Source: Flavivirga eckloniae (lineage in GTDB: Bacteria; Bacteroidota; Bacteroidia; Flavobacteriales; Flavobacteriaceae). From it: DNA of 64,000 nucleotides. The notes beneath the pieces are model-generated. The model saw nothing but the letters and a program-made list of their open reading frames with translations, was not told where the DNA came from and did no database searches. This document shows, in pieces, positions 26,511-34,743 of the stretch (its first letter is position 1; each line of letters begins with the position of its first letter). The stretch covers positions 1,262,001-1,326,000 of the forward strand of contig NZ_CP025791.1 in assembly GCF_002886045.1 (NCBI RefSeq). Reading direction: 5' to 3'. Position numbers and translations under genes: made by a program.

Positions 26511-27018
26511 AGGCTCTTAACCTTATTTGATTACTTCCTTTTTGTTTTTTTTCCAGTGAATGTTTGTCATTCATATACCTTAGTAATTCTATACTCTTAA
26601 CAGAGCATATCTTTATTTATATTCGGATACACCCTAATAAGGATATCTTTTATATTCCATTTTCTACCCCTACTCCATATTAATTTCTGTCATTCTTAAA
26701 CATCTTCCCATAACTAAACATATTATTATGCAAAAATTAATTGCTATAAATGATTCTCGAGGCAAGCGCACGAGGCATTCAATTGAAAATATCCTTTATA
26801 AATTCCGAAGCAAGCTTCGAGGTATTAGACCTAAGATCCCGCCAGATGCTGAAACAAGTTCAGCACAGGAAGCGGGATTAGTTCTTCTTACTATTTTGAA
26901 TGCTTTGCTTCGCAAATTTTCAAAATAGAGTTTCACTAATAAAATTTTGGATAAATCAAAAAATTAATTATATCTTTATGATATCAAAATAATATCATTT
27001 TAAATCACAACATAAATC
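26511..27018. repeat. 508-bp intergenic region with a cluster of hairpins
   Basis: The left 200 bp show nothing recognisable. From 26748 to 26935 several palindromes follow one another: CTCGAGGCAAGCGCACGAG, CGAAGCAAGCTTCG, ATCCCGC/GCGGGAT (26836-26878) enclosing the core CTGAAACAAGTTCAGCACAGG, and an ATTTTGAA/TTCAAAAT stem. A 66-codon reading frame through this block (26728-26928) is made of palindromes and is not called a gene. Confidence 0.65.
26978..26998 (+). promoter_or_regulatory. Inverted repeat upstream of the SPFH gene, possible operator
   Basis: ATGATAT and ATATCAT, separated by 7 bp, form a symmetric site ending 20 bp before the SPFH start codon. Together with the RHH gene downstream it could be an autoregulatory operator. 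Confidence 0.4.
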
Positions 27019-27879
27019 ATGAAAGAAGAAAAAATCATTACACCAGCTAGCGGATACCTCATGCTATTCGTTTTTTTAATCATGTCTATTGGAGGTATAG
27101 CTACTTCAATTATAACCGGAAATTTCACCTTCATTATATTTTTAGTTATTGCAATCCTTATTGCTCCTGGTTTTGTGATGGTACAACCAAATAACTCAAG
27201 AGTGCTATTGCTTTTCGGAAAATACGTGGGCTCCATTAATAAAAATGGTTACTATTGGGTAAATCCTCTTTATACTAAAAAGAAAATATCACTGCGTGCG
27301 AGAAACTTTGATAGTGAACGCTTAAAGGTGAATGACAAAATCGGTAATCCAGTTATGATTAGTACGATTTTAGTTTGGCGGGTTCTAGACACATACAAAG
27401 CTGCTTTTGATGTAGACAATTATGAAAACTTTGTTCGTGTACAAACAGATGCTGCTGTTCGTAAACTAGCAAGTATGTATCCTTATGATAATTTTGCAGA
27501 TGAAGGACTTACTGAAGATATTACATTACGTTCTAGCGTTAACGAAGTTAGCGAAGCACTAGAGAAAGAAATACATGAGCGCCTATCTATTGCAGGTATT
27601 GAAGTATTAGAAGCTAGAATTGGTTATTTAGCTTATGCTCAGGAAATCGCAAGTGCCATGCTAAAACGTCAGCAAGCAACCGCCATAGTAGCGGCAAGGC
27701 ATAAAATTGTAGAAGGCGCTGTAAGTATGGTAGAAATGGCTCTTGACGAGTTGGGAAAGAAAGATATAGTAGATTTAGATGAAGAACGTAAAGCTGCTAT
27801 GGTTAGTAATCTTATGGTTATACTTTGTGGTGATAAAGACGCTTCTCCAGTTTTAAATACAGGCACTTTAAATCAATAA
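27019..27879 (+). CDS. SPFH/band 7 domain membrane protein
   Basis: The 286-residue protein has two close N-terminal membrane segments (about residues 10-55) followed by an SPFH domain (VQPNNSRVLLLFGKYVGSINKNGYYWVNPL, KVNDKIGNPVMISTILVWRVLDTYKAAFDV) and a helical end (AQEIASAMLKRQQATAIVAARHKIVEGAVSMVEMAL). SPFH proteins build membrane-associated scaffolds that organise lipids or proteases. It is followed 45 bp later by a small RHH gene on the same strand, a pairing suggestive of a two-gene unit. Confidence 0.88.
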   Translation: MKEEKIITPASGYLMLFVFLIMSIGGIATSIITGNFTFIIFLVIAILIAPGFVMVQPNNSRVLLLFGKYVGSINKNGYYWVNPLYTKKKISLRARNFDSERLKVNDKIGNPVMISTILVWRVLDTYKAAFDVDNYENFVRVQTDAAVRKLASMYPYDNFADEGLTEDITLRSSVNEVSEALEKEIHERLSIAGIEVLEARIGYLAYAQEIASAMLKRQQATAIVAARHKIVEGAVSMVEMALDELGKKDIVDLDEERKAAMVSNLMVILCGDKDASPVLNTGTLNQ

Positions 27880-27924
27880 GTAATACATTTGTATTTTAAA
27901 TTTTCGAAATAATTAATAACTCAA

Positions 27925-28101
27925 ATGTCTAAAAAGAAAGCTTTCGCATTACGAATAAATGAAGATATGCTCAAAGCTATAGAAAAATGGGCTGCGGATG
28001 AATTCCGCAGCACTAATGGTCAAATTGAATGGATGCTTAACGAAAGCTTGAAAAAAGCTAAACGTAATCCTAAAAATAAAAATTCGGAAGAAAATAGTTA
28101 A
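27925..28101 (+). CDS. Small Arc-type ribbon-helix-helix DNA-binding protein
   Basis: This 58-codon gene encodes MSKKKAFALRINEDMLKAIE, then a helix pair (KWAADEFRSTNGQIEWMLNE) and a lysine-rich tail. The FALRINEDM strand and following helices match the Arc/MetJ ribbon-helix-helix pattern. It probably represses its own operon with the SPFH gene. The coding sequence contains an internal inverted repeat GCTGCGG/CCGCAGC (27991-28011). Confidence 0.8.
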   Translation: MSKKKAFALRINEDMLKAIEKWAADEFRSTNGQIEWMLNESLKKAKRNPKNKNSEENS

Positions 28102-28159
28102 GCTCTTTAACTCAGATTACTTTTAACTTCTGCCCCTTCCTTGGATGGTTTTATTTATA

Positions 28160-28340
28160 AAGCTTTTAGTTAAACTAGTGGATTCCTGCCTTCGCAGGAA
28201 TGACAAAACATTAGAACGTCATACTAAGTATATGGAATATTAGGAACAAAATAGCTAACTAAGTCTTTCATTAAGCAATACTCTATTAAAAGCTGAATTT
28301 GTCATTCCTGCGAAGGCAGGAATCCACTCGAATACTAGAA
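28160..28340. mobile_element. REPIN-like palindrome-pair element, copy A
   Basis: Two inverted copies of the palindrome ATTCCTGCCTTCGCAGGAAT (28182-28201 and its mirror 28304-28323), each with GTGGA outside and TGACAAA inside, flank a spacer of about 100 bp. The spacer and the left flank (CTTTTAGTTAAACTAG) are alignable with copy B at 28675-28875. Confidence 0.75.
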
Positions 28341-28362
28341 ACATAAACCCTTTTCTATGTTC

Positions 28363-28674
28363 TCATTCAATTAAGTAAGTCCAATCCTTAGACAAGTCTT
28401 TCCAATTAGGATTCTCCTTTTCTATTAAGTCAATTTTCCATTGTCGTTTCCACTTCTTCATGTTCTTTTCTCTTTTAATGGCATCCTCAACATATTGATA
28501 CGTTTCAAAATACAGTAATTTATATAAACCGTATTTCTTTGTAAAGCCCTCTATTAATTTATTTTTGTGTTCAAACATACGTCGTTCTAAATCGTTAGTT
28601 ACACCGATATATAATGTTCCGCACGTTTTATTGGTTAAAATGTAAAGGTAGTATTGATGGATTGTTTTATACAT
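28363..28674 (-). CDS. GIY-YIG nuclease (UvrC/Slx1-like single domain) within a repeat cassette
   Basis: From the preferred start MYKTIHQYYLYILTNK the protein is 103 residues. It has the YYLYILTN...LYIG motif pair, the catalytic Arg in GVTNDLERRMFEH, and the metal-binding Glu region (FETYQYVEDAIKREKNMKKW). A longer in-frame start at 28722 adds MSFLRRQESTSITKSF, which is only translation of the adjacent palindrome and should not be annotated. Such proteins cut DNA; biological targets are unknown. The gene lies exactly between two diverged copies of a palindromic element, suggesting a link between nuclease and repeat. Confidence 0.85.
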   Translation of the reverse strand: MYKTIHQYYLYILTNKTCGTLYIGVTNDLERRMFEHKNKLIEGFTKKYGLYKLLYFETYQYVEDAIKREKNMKKWKRQWKIDLIEKENPNWKDLSKDWTYLIE

Positions 28675-28875
28675 GAAACTTTTAGTTATGCTAGTGGATT
28701 CCTGCCTTCGCAGGAATGACAAAATTAGAACACTATATTAAGCCACGTAAAATTCGGAACAAAAAGTTAAATCTTTTATTTGACTATTTTCAATTAAAGT
28801 CACACTTGTCATTCCTGCAACCTGTGCTGAACTTGTTTCAGTAAGGCAGGAATCCAAACGAATGTTAGAAATATT
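28675..28875. mobile_element. REPIN-like palindrome-pair element, copy B
   Basis: Same layout and direction as copy A: palindrome at 28698-28717, spacer, and inverted partner at 28811-28853. The partner's loop is enlarged by an inserted 21-nt core (28821-28841) that also occurs at 26849-26869. The left end touches the GIY-YIG start codon. Confidence 0.72.
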
Positions 28876-28943
28876 AAATCATTACGTTATTTAAAAAAGG
28901 TCTATTATTATTTCGTTTAAAACCCATTCTAAATTAGTCTGCA

Positions 28944-29816
28944 TTAAAATAATTTCTTCTTAATAGCCTTAAACAACATAACCAATACAAGAGCTGCAAA
29001 ACCAACCAATAAGCCAACAATAAAATCCTTTACAAAAGACGGCAATACTTCCAAAAAGTGATGGAAAAATTCAATATTATGAACAAAGATGCCTCCTGCT
29101 ACTAAAATAAGGGCAATGGTACCTATTACCGATAAACTTTTAATAACTACCGGCAATGCTTTTATTAAAAAGTTTCCTATAAACTTTGAAATACTCTTTT
29201 CTTTTTTACTAAAACGAACAAGTCTGTATCCCAAATCGTCCATTCTAACAATTAGAGCTACTATGCCATAAACACCAACAGTAGCTATTAAAGCCACAAT
29301 GGTTACAACTAATATTTGAAATAAAATAGGTTTATCTAAAACTGTCCCTATAGCAATAATGACAATCTCTACTGATAAAATAAAGTCGGTAAAAATGGCT
29401 GATTTTATTTTCTTTTTCTCAAGAATTGACTGTTCTTCTTCAGATAAATCTGAATTAGCAATGGTCTCTACCGCGTGTTTATGAGGCACAAAAAACTCAT
29501 ATATTTTTTCGACACCCTCAAAAGCTAGATAGACACCTCCCAACACCAATGATAAAGTAACTGCCCATGGGGCAAAAGCACTCAATAAAAAAGCAATGGG
29601 TAAAATAATTAATTTGTTAAGTGCAGATCCTTTGGTAATTGCCCATAAAACTGGTAATTCCCTTGAAGAAACAAAACCTGTAGCCTTTTCGGCATTTACG
29701 GCTAAATCATCTCCTAAAATACCTGCTGTTTTTTTGGTAGTAATCTTACTCATCACTACAACGTCGTCCATTAAAGCAGCTATATCATCTAATAGTGCAA
29801 AAAAACCTGATGCCAT
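28944..29816 (-). CDS. DUF808 family inner-membrane protein
   Basis: The 290-residue protein opens MASGFFALLDDIAALMDDVV and TTKKTAGILGDDLAVNAEKATGF, the hallmark of the DUF808/YedI family, followed by about six membrane segments. Function is unknown; some family members are annotated as putative transporters. It lies 6 bp downstream of pssA on the same strand and may share its transcript. Confidence 0.87.
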   Translation of the reverse strand: MASGFFALLDDIAALMDDVVVMSKITTKKTAGILGDDLAVNAEKATGFVSSRELPVLWAITKGSALNKLIILPIAFLLSAFAPWAVTLSLVLGGVYLAFEGVEKIYEFFVPHKHAVETIANSDLSEEEQSILEKKKIKSAIFTDFILSVEIVIIAIGTVLDKPILFQILVVTIVALIATVGVYGIVALIVRMDDLGYRLVRFSKKEKSISKFIGNFLIKALPVVIKSLSVIGTIALILVAGGIFVHNIEFFHHFLEVLPSFVKDFIVGLLVGFAALVLVMLFKAIKKKLF

Positions 29817-29822
29817 TCTTGA

Positions 29823-30575
29823 TTATTTGGTAGTTAAATTGTCTAAAACCGACATGATTATATAAAGCAAAATAATGGTGGGTATCGCAGCAAATTGTAG
29901 CGTAATCAATAGCACGATACAAAGCAGTATAAAAATATACCGTGTTGCGTTTGTTTTAAAACTCCAATCTTTAAACTTTAAAGCGAATAATTTTATGTTT
30001 GCATTTAACAGGTAGCAACTTAAAAAGGTTAAACCAATTAAAAACCATTTGTTAAGAATTATACCATTAATAAAATCACTGTCTTGAAATTCCATTATTA
30101 ACGGCAACGATACAATTAATAATGTGTTTGCCGGAGTTGGTAAACCTTTAAAAAAGTTTTGTTGTTCGGTATCTAAATTAAAATTCGCCAAACGGTAAGC
30201 AGAAGCTAGCGTTATTAACAATCCTAAAAGAGGCAATATTGGTAGATCAAAATCTAACCAACCAGTATTTGATGACCAATCGCCATCTACCGTATTTGAA
30301 GTATTTACTGTTAATGCTAGCAGTTTATACATAACAATCCCGGGCACCAAACCACTTGTTACCATATCTGCAAGCGAATCCAACTGTAAACCCAGTTCAC
30401 TTTGAACATTAAGTTTTCTGGCTGCAAAACCGTCAAAAAAGTCAAAAAAGATACCTAAGAAAACAAAAAATGAAGCTGTAATAAAATTATCTTGGATAGC
30501 AAAAATAACCGCTATACTTCCACATAACAAATTTAAAAGTGTCAGTGCGTTAGGAATATGTTGCTTCATATACAT
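29823..30575 (-). CDS. pssA: CDP-diacylglycerol-serine O-phosphatidyltransferase
   Basis: The 250-residue membrane protein has the CDP-alcohol phosphatidyltransferase motif D-x2-DG-x2-AR-x8-G-x3-D-x3-D complete at about residues 44-71 (DFFDGFAARKL ... GLQLDSLAD), and the NALTLLNLLCGSIAVIFA opening typical of PssA type II. It makes phosphatidylserine, the precursor of phosphatidylethanolamine. An ATG two codons downstream is an alternative start. Confidence 0.9.
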   Translation of the reverse strand: MYMKQHIPNALTLLNLLCGSIAVIFAIQDNFITASFFVFLGIFFDFFDGFAARKLNVQSELGLQLDSLADMVTSGLVPGIVMYKLLALTVNTSNTVDGDWSSNTGWLDFDLPILPLLGLLITLASAYRLANFNLDTEQQNFFKGLPTPANTLLIVSLPLIMEFQDSDFINGIILNKWFLIGLTFLSCYLLNANIKLFALKFKDWSFKTNATRYIFILLCIVLLITLQFAAIPTIILLYIIMSVLDNLTTK

Positions 30576-30771
30576 CTATTTGGTTTTGTAAAAATAACAA
30601 ACAATTACTGTGTAAAACAAGTATTAAACAATATCTATTCTAATTTCAAGTTTATAGGTTAGTAAATTGTATTGTTTAATCATGATTGGCTTAATTTGAG
30701 CAACTATTTATAAAGCGCTTAATGAAAACTATGTAAGTTTAAATCTGATATTTTATGATTAAATTGGTATT

Positions 30772-31869
30772 ATGTGCATATTTGTAAAAAAATTGCAATT
30801 GAAAAATTACATAACCGCATTGTTCTGTACATTATCTGTGACAGTATTCAGCCAAACCGTTAGAAAGTATTCCAACGAGTTTATGAATATTGGTGTAGAT
30901 GCTGCTGCTCTGGGTATGAGTAGTGCTGTTACATCTCATACTGCCGATGTTAATGCTGGTTATTGGAATCCTGCTGGATTGCTAAAAATAGAAGACAATC
31001 AGCTGGCTTTAATGCATTCCAGCTACTTTGCTAATATTGCCAATTACGATTATGCAGCTTTCGCAATGCCTATAGATAAACAAAGTGTTATTGGTATCTC
31101 ATTAATTCGTTTTGCTGTTGATGATATTTTAAACACCACGCAACTTATAGACGAACAAGGCAATATAAACTACGATAGAATTAGTTTATTTTCTGCAGCA
31201 GACTATGGGTTAACATTTTCGTATGCAAGACACCTGCCTGTACAAGGGCTACAGTATGGTGTAAATGCTAAAGTAATTAGACGAGTTATTGGTGATTTTG
31301 CTTCTTCTTGGGGGTTTGGTTTAGATTTTGGAATGCAGTTCGAAACTAATAACAACTGGAAATTTGGTTTTATGGCTCGTGACATTACGACAACGTTCAA
31401 CGCATGGGCTATTGACAAAGATGAATTTGCAAAAATTCAAAATGCTGTAGCAGGTCAAAATCAAGAATTACCAGAAACTTCGGAAATTACTATTCCTAAG
31501 TTACAAATTGGGGTTTCTAAACTCATTGATTTTAACGTCGATTATTCACTACTAACTGCACTAAATTTAAATGTCCGTTTTGAAGAAAACAATGATATCA
31601 TCTCGTCATCATTTGCAAGTGTAAACCCAGCTTTAGGATTTGAGTTTAGTTATATAGACATGGTTTTTTTACGTACCGGTATGGGTAATTTTCAAAATGA
31701 ATTGCAAATTGACAATTCGGAACAGCTAAGCTTTCAACCTAGTTTTGGTGTTGGCTTTAAATACAATGGGGTACAAATTGATTATGCGTTTACCGATATT
31801 GGAGACCAAAGTGTAGCCTTATATTCTAATGTGTTTTCACTAAAACTCGATTTTAGTATCTTTAGATAA
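30772..31869 (+). CDS. PorV2-like outer-membrane beta-barrel protein (type IX secretion related)
   Basis: The 365-residue protein has a signal peptide (cleavage likely after VFSQ near residue 28) and a PorV/PorQ/FadL-type barrel (FMNIGVDAAALGMSSAVTSHTADVNAGYWNPAGLL). It ends with a C-terminal phenylalanine-containing strand (FSLKLDFSIF), expected for barrel insertion. In type IX secretion PorV shuttles cargo to the attachment complex; 'PorV2' paralogues are common in Bacteroidota but less defined. The next gene follows after 11 bp. Confidence 0.82.
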   Translation: MCIFVKKLQLKNYITALFCTLSVTVFSQTVRKYSNEFMNIGVDAAALGMSSAVTSHTADVNAGYWNPAGLLKIEDNQLALMHSSYFANIANYDYAAFAMPIDKQSVIGISLIRFAVDDILNTTQLIDEQGNINYDRISLFSAADYGLTFSYARHLPVQGLQYGVNAKVIRRVIGDFASSWGFGLDFGMQFETNNNWKFGFMARDITTTFNAWAIDKDEFAKIQNAVAGQNQELPETSEITIPKLQIGVSKLIDFNVDYSLLTALNLNVRFEENNDIISSSFASVNPALGFEFSYIDMVFLRTGMGNFQNELQIDNSEQLSFQPSFGVGFKYNGVQIDYAFTDIGDQSVALYSNVFSLKLDFSIFR

Positions 31870-31880
31870 TTTTATTTTAG

Positions 31881-33047
31881 ATGCATAAAACTCTACTCTT
31901 TTTATTTCTTTTTTTATTTGTCGAAATAAGCGCCATCGCGCAAAAAAACACATTATCTCCCAATGCTGAAATTAGCGTGCTTACTATTGGTCCAGGCACC
32001 TCTTTGAATGACGCTTTTGGGCATAGTGCCTTTAGAATAAAAGATTCGAGTGGTATTGATGTAGTTTTTAATTATGGTGTTTATGATTTCGAAGCGCCTT
32101 ATTTTATATTAAAATTCGCCCAGGGAAAATTGAACTACCTCATAGGAGTTGATCGCTATGCAGATTTTTATGGAAGCTATACAGCTCAAAACAGAACCAT
32201 TAAAGAACAAGTTTTAAACTTAACTGAAAAAGAAAAACAAATACTGTTTGATTATTTACTAAACAATATTAAACCAGAAAACAGAAGGTATTTATACGAT
32301 TTCTTTTTTGATAATTGTGCTACAAAAATTAAGGATGTTGCTAATATTAGTTTAAATAATACCATTGTTTTTAATACTCCCGAAGATCAAAAGGAAGCTA
32401 CATTTAGGACTTTAATTCAAAATAACCTTAACAGAAATTCGTGGGGAAGTTTTGGTATTGACCTCGCTTTGGGTTCTGTTATTGATAAAAATGCAACTGC
32501 TGAGGAGCATATGTTTTTACCTGAAAACATCTATCATTTTTTTGCTATTGCCACAATAAACAACAAACCTTTGGTTAAAAAGAGTCAAGTTTTATATACT
32601 AAAAGAGACACCTCAAAACCAAATACATTTTTTACCAGTCCGCTTTTTATTCTAGGTATTATAGGCGCTTTAATCCTTTTTATAACTTATAGAGACTTAA
32701 AAAAGAACAAACAGAGTGTATGGCTGGATGCTGCTCTTTTTAGCATCACTGGTCTTATAGGGATTATGTTATTACTACTTTGGTTTGCAACCGATCATAA
32801 AGGAACGCATCAAAATTATAATTTGCTTTGGGCGTGTGCTTTAAATATTCTGGTTATTCCTCAATTGTTTAGAAAGGCAATAAAACCTTGGTTTATTAAG
32901 TATTTGAAGTTTTTAGTAATCTTGCTATGTCTATTAACATTGCATTGGATTATAGGAGTTCAGGTATTTGCAATTGGGGCAATTCCTTTGTTAATAGCTC
33001 TCTTTATTAGATATATTTATTTGATTTCTTATTACAATAGGAGATAA
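31881..33047 (+). CDS. DUF4105 (Lnb N-terminal periplasmic domain) membrane protein
   Basis: The 388-residue protein has a signal peptide (MHKTLLFLFLFLFVEISAIAQ), a periplasmic domain with conserved His and Cys positions (FGHSAFRIKD near residue 48 and FFDNCATKIKD near 145), and four C-terminal membrane segments from about residue 255. The domain is related to the lipoprotein N-acyltransferase Lnb, where a Cys/His pair performs acyl transfer. Whether this Bacteroidota version acts on lipoproteins is unproven. Probably co-transcribed with the PorV2-like gene. Confidence 0.82.
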   Translation: MHKTLLFLFLFLFVEISAIAQKNTLSPNAEISVLTIGPGTSLNDAFGHSAFRIKDSSGIDVVFNYGVYDFEAPYFILKFAQGKLNYLIGVDRYADFYGSYTAQNRTIKEQVLNLTEKEKQILFDYLLNNIKPENRRYLYDFFFDNCATKIKDVANISLNNTIVFNTPEDQKEATFRTLIQNNLNRNSWGSFGIDLALGSVIDKNATAEEHMFLPENIYHFFAIATINNKPLVKKSQVLYTKRDTSKPNTFFTSPLFILGIIGALILFITYRDLKKNKQSVWLDAALFSITGLIGIMLLLLWFATDHKGTHQNYNLLWACALNILVIPQLFRKAIKPWFIKYLKFLVILLCLLTLHWIIGVQVFAIGAIPLLIALFIRYIYLISYYNRR

Positions 33048-33156
33048 TGCAGAAGTCTCGTGAGTAAGCTATAATCATGAATATTTTATGACCTTGCTAA
33101 GATGCAAGACGCGAAGCTTATAATAGCCCTCATCTGTAAATCAACCGATTCTCTCA

Positions 33157-33297
33157 TACTGAATACTGATTGCTGAAAACTGAATACTTTATAATCTCGC
33201 AAAGGCGCTAAGATCATTGTACCAATCATGAGCAAATCAACTGATTTATTTATACTGATAACTGAAAAACACTGAACACCGAACACTGAACACTAAA
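33157..33297. repeat. NACTGAA heptamer arrays abutting the stop codon of the polysaccharide operon
   Basis: Units TACTGAA, TACTGAT, TGCTGAA, AACTGAA, TACTTTA fill 33157-33191. After a TCTCGCAAAGGCGCTAAG repeat (33195-33212) and some unique sequence, TACTGAT, AACTGAA, then CACTGAA, CACCGAA, CACTGAA, CACTAAA fill 33253-33297 with one 3-bp insertion. The last unit touches the minus-strand stop codon at 33298-33300. Confidence 0.9.
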
Positions 33298-34689
33298 CTA
33301 CTGCCCTCTAAAGTAAATCATGGTACTTATCGTTTTTACCAAAATGTTTAAATCTAAAAAGAAGCTTTTACGTTTTATGTAGTACAGATCGTACTGTAAT
33401 TTTAGTAAGCTATCATCAACAGAGGAACCATATCTGGTTTTAACCTGTGCCCAACCTGTAAGACCTGGTTTAACGATATGACGTGTTTCATAAAAAGGTA
33501 GCATTTGCGACAATTCTTTAACAAAATATGGACGTTCTGGTCTAGGGCCAATTAAACTCATTTCCCCTTTTAGTACGTTAATGAATTGAGGCATTTCATC
33601 TATTCTCGAATATCTTAAAAACTTACCAAAGGAAGTAATTCTTTTATCTCCTTTTTTAGCCCAAACTGCACCTGATTTTTCTGCGTTTTTAATCATGGTT
33701 CTGTATTTCAGAATCTTAAAAACCTTGCCGTTTTTGCCTATTCTCTCTTGAGAGTAAATTAGAGGACCTCGATTCGCAATAATATTCCCTAACAAAATGA
33801 GTGGTAGGAAAAATATCCCTACAAAAACTCCAACTATGGAAACAAAAATGTCGAAAAAACGATGAAAAAATAGATACAATTTATTTTGGTTACTTCTACT
33901 AAATGGGAAATATTTATAAAAATCCTTCCCAACAAATTGTACAGGAATACGCTGTGCTAATTCCTCATACACTTGTGTATATTCTTTTATTGGAAAACCT
34001 TCTTCCAGAAGTGATATAAGCGAATAATAAATCTCTGAAGTAATAGATTCTGAATTATAGCTTGCCACTACAATTTCTGATATGTTTTCATCCTTAATTA
34101 CCTGTCGTATTTGACTGGGCTTATATTCTGGTATTGCATTAAATTTAACAGATTCCATACTGTTTAACTCGCAGTTAATAAACCCTTTTATTTTATAATT
34201 AGGATCCGAATTATTAAATGCTTCAACAATAGTTTCAATATTAGACGTTTCTCCAATTATGAGTACTTTTTTATAAAATCTAGGCGAGATGATAAAAGTT
34301 ATATAGGCAAGCCTCCATAGAAATAGAGCTATGAATATTGCAAAATAAAAATACAAGATTTGTAAACGATTATCTGGTAATACTGGCGTAAAAAATGGTG
34401 TTAAAAAGTAAAATAGAACGGTTATAGACACCGTAAAAACAATACTGGTGAAGATCTTATCAATCTTACTGGACTTCTGTAAATCATAAAGTTCAAAGAT
34501 AGTACCGAATATCCAAATGTATAAAACAAGAATAAGAATCCAAGTCCAGTTTTCTTTTTTGATCGTAAAATAATCAAAATCAAAGGTGTTGCCCACAAAA
34601 TAAAGCACCAATAGTATTGAAAAAATATCTAAAATGCGTAATAAAATTTTACGCTCAGACAGGTTGAAATGAATGCTTTGGTTAGTCAT
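33298..34689 (-). CDS. Undecaprenyl-phosphate sugar-phosphate transferase (WcaJ/WbaP-like)
   Basis: The 463-residue protein has four or five N-terminal membrane segments, a CoA-binding/Rossmann-like middle region (KKVLIIGETSNIETIVEAFNNS) and the C-terminal catalytic bacterial sugar transferase domain: LKYRTMIKNAEK, RYSRIDEMPQFINVLKGEMSLIGPRPERP, KPGLTGWAQV. It transfers a hexose-1-phosphate to undecaprenyl phosphate, starting glycan assembly. It is the last gene of the polysaccharide locus; a 54-bp gap separates it from the upstream glycosyltransferase. Confidence 0.93.
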   Translation of the reverse strand: MTNQSIHFNLSERKILLRILDIFSILLVLYFVGNTFDFDYFTIKKENWTWILILVLYIWIFGTIFELYDLQKSSKIDKIFTSIVFTVSITVLFYFLTPFFTPVLPDNRLQILYFYFAIFIALFLWRLAYITFIISPRFYKKVLIIGETSNIETIVEAFNNSDPNYKIKGFINCELNSMESVKFNAIPEYKPSQIRQVIKDENISEIVVASYNSESITSEIYYSLISLLEEGFPIKEYTQVYEELAQRIPVQFVGKDFYKYFPFSRSNQNKLYLFFHRFFDIFVSIVGVFVGIFFLPLILLGNIIANRGPLIYSQERIGKNGKVFKILKYRTMIKNAEKSGAVWAKKGDKRITSFGKFLRYSRIDEMPQFINVLKGEMSLIGPRPERPYFVKELSQMLPFYETRHIVKPGLTGWAQVKTRYGSSVDDSLLKLQYDLYYIKRKSFFLDLNILVKTISTMIYFRGQ

Positions 34690-34743
34690 TTATAGTTTTA
34701 TTGAGAGACCTTAAAGATAACAAGTAAATTCATTTGTTAAAAC

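Noticed and set aside
26728-26928. 66-codon open frame upstream of the SPFH gene
   Set aside because: It runs through a row of palindromes (CTCGAGG..., CGAAGCAAGCTTCG, GCTGAAACAAGTTCAGC) and shows no protein-like pattern; the frame is a by-product of repeat DNA.
28160-28875. CRISPR-like array suggested by four similar palindromes
   Set aside because: Only two pairs exist, in alternating orientation, with homologous rather than unique spacers, and there are no cas genes.
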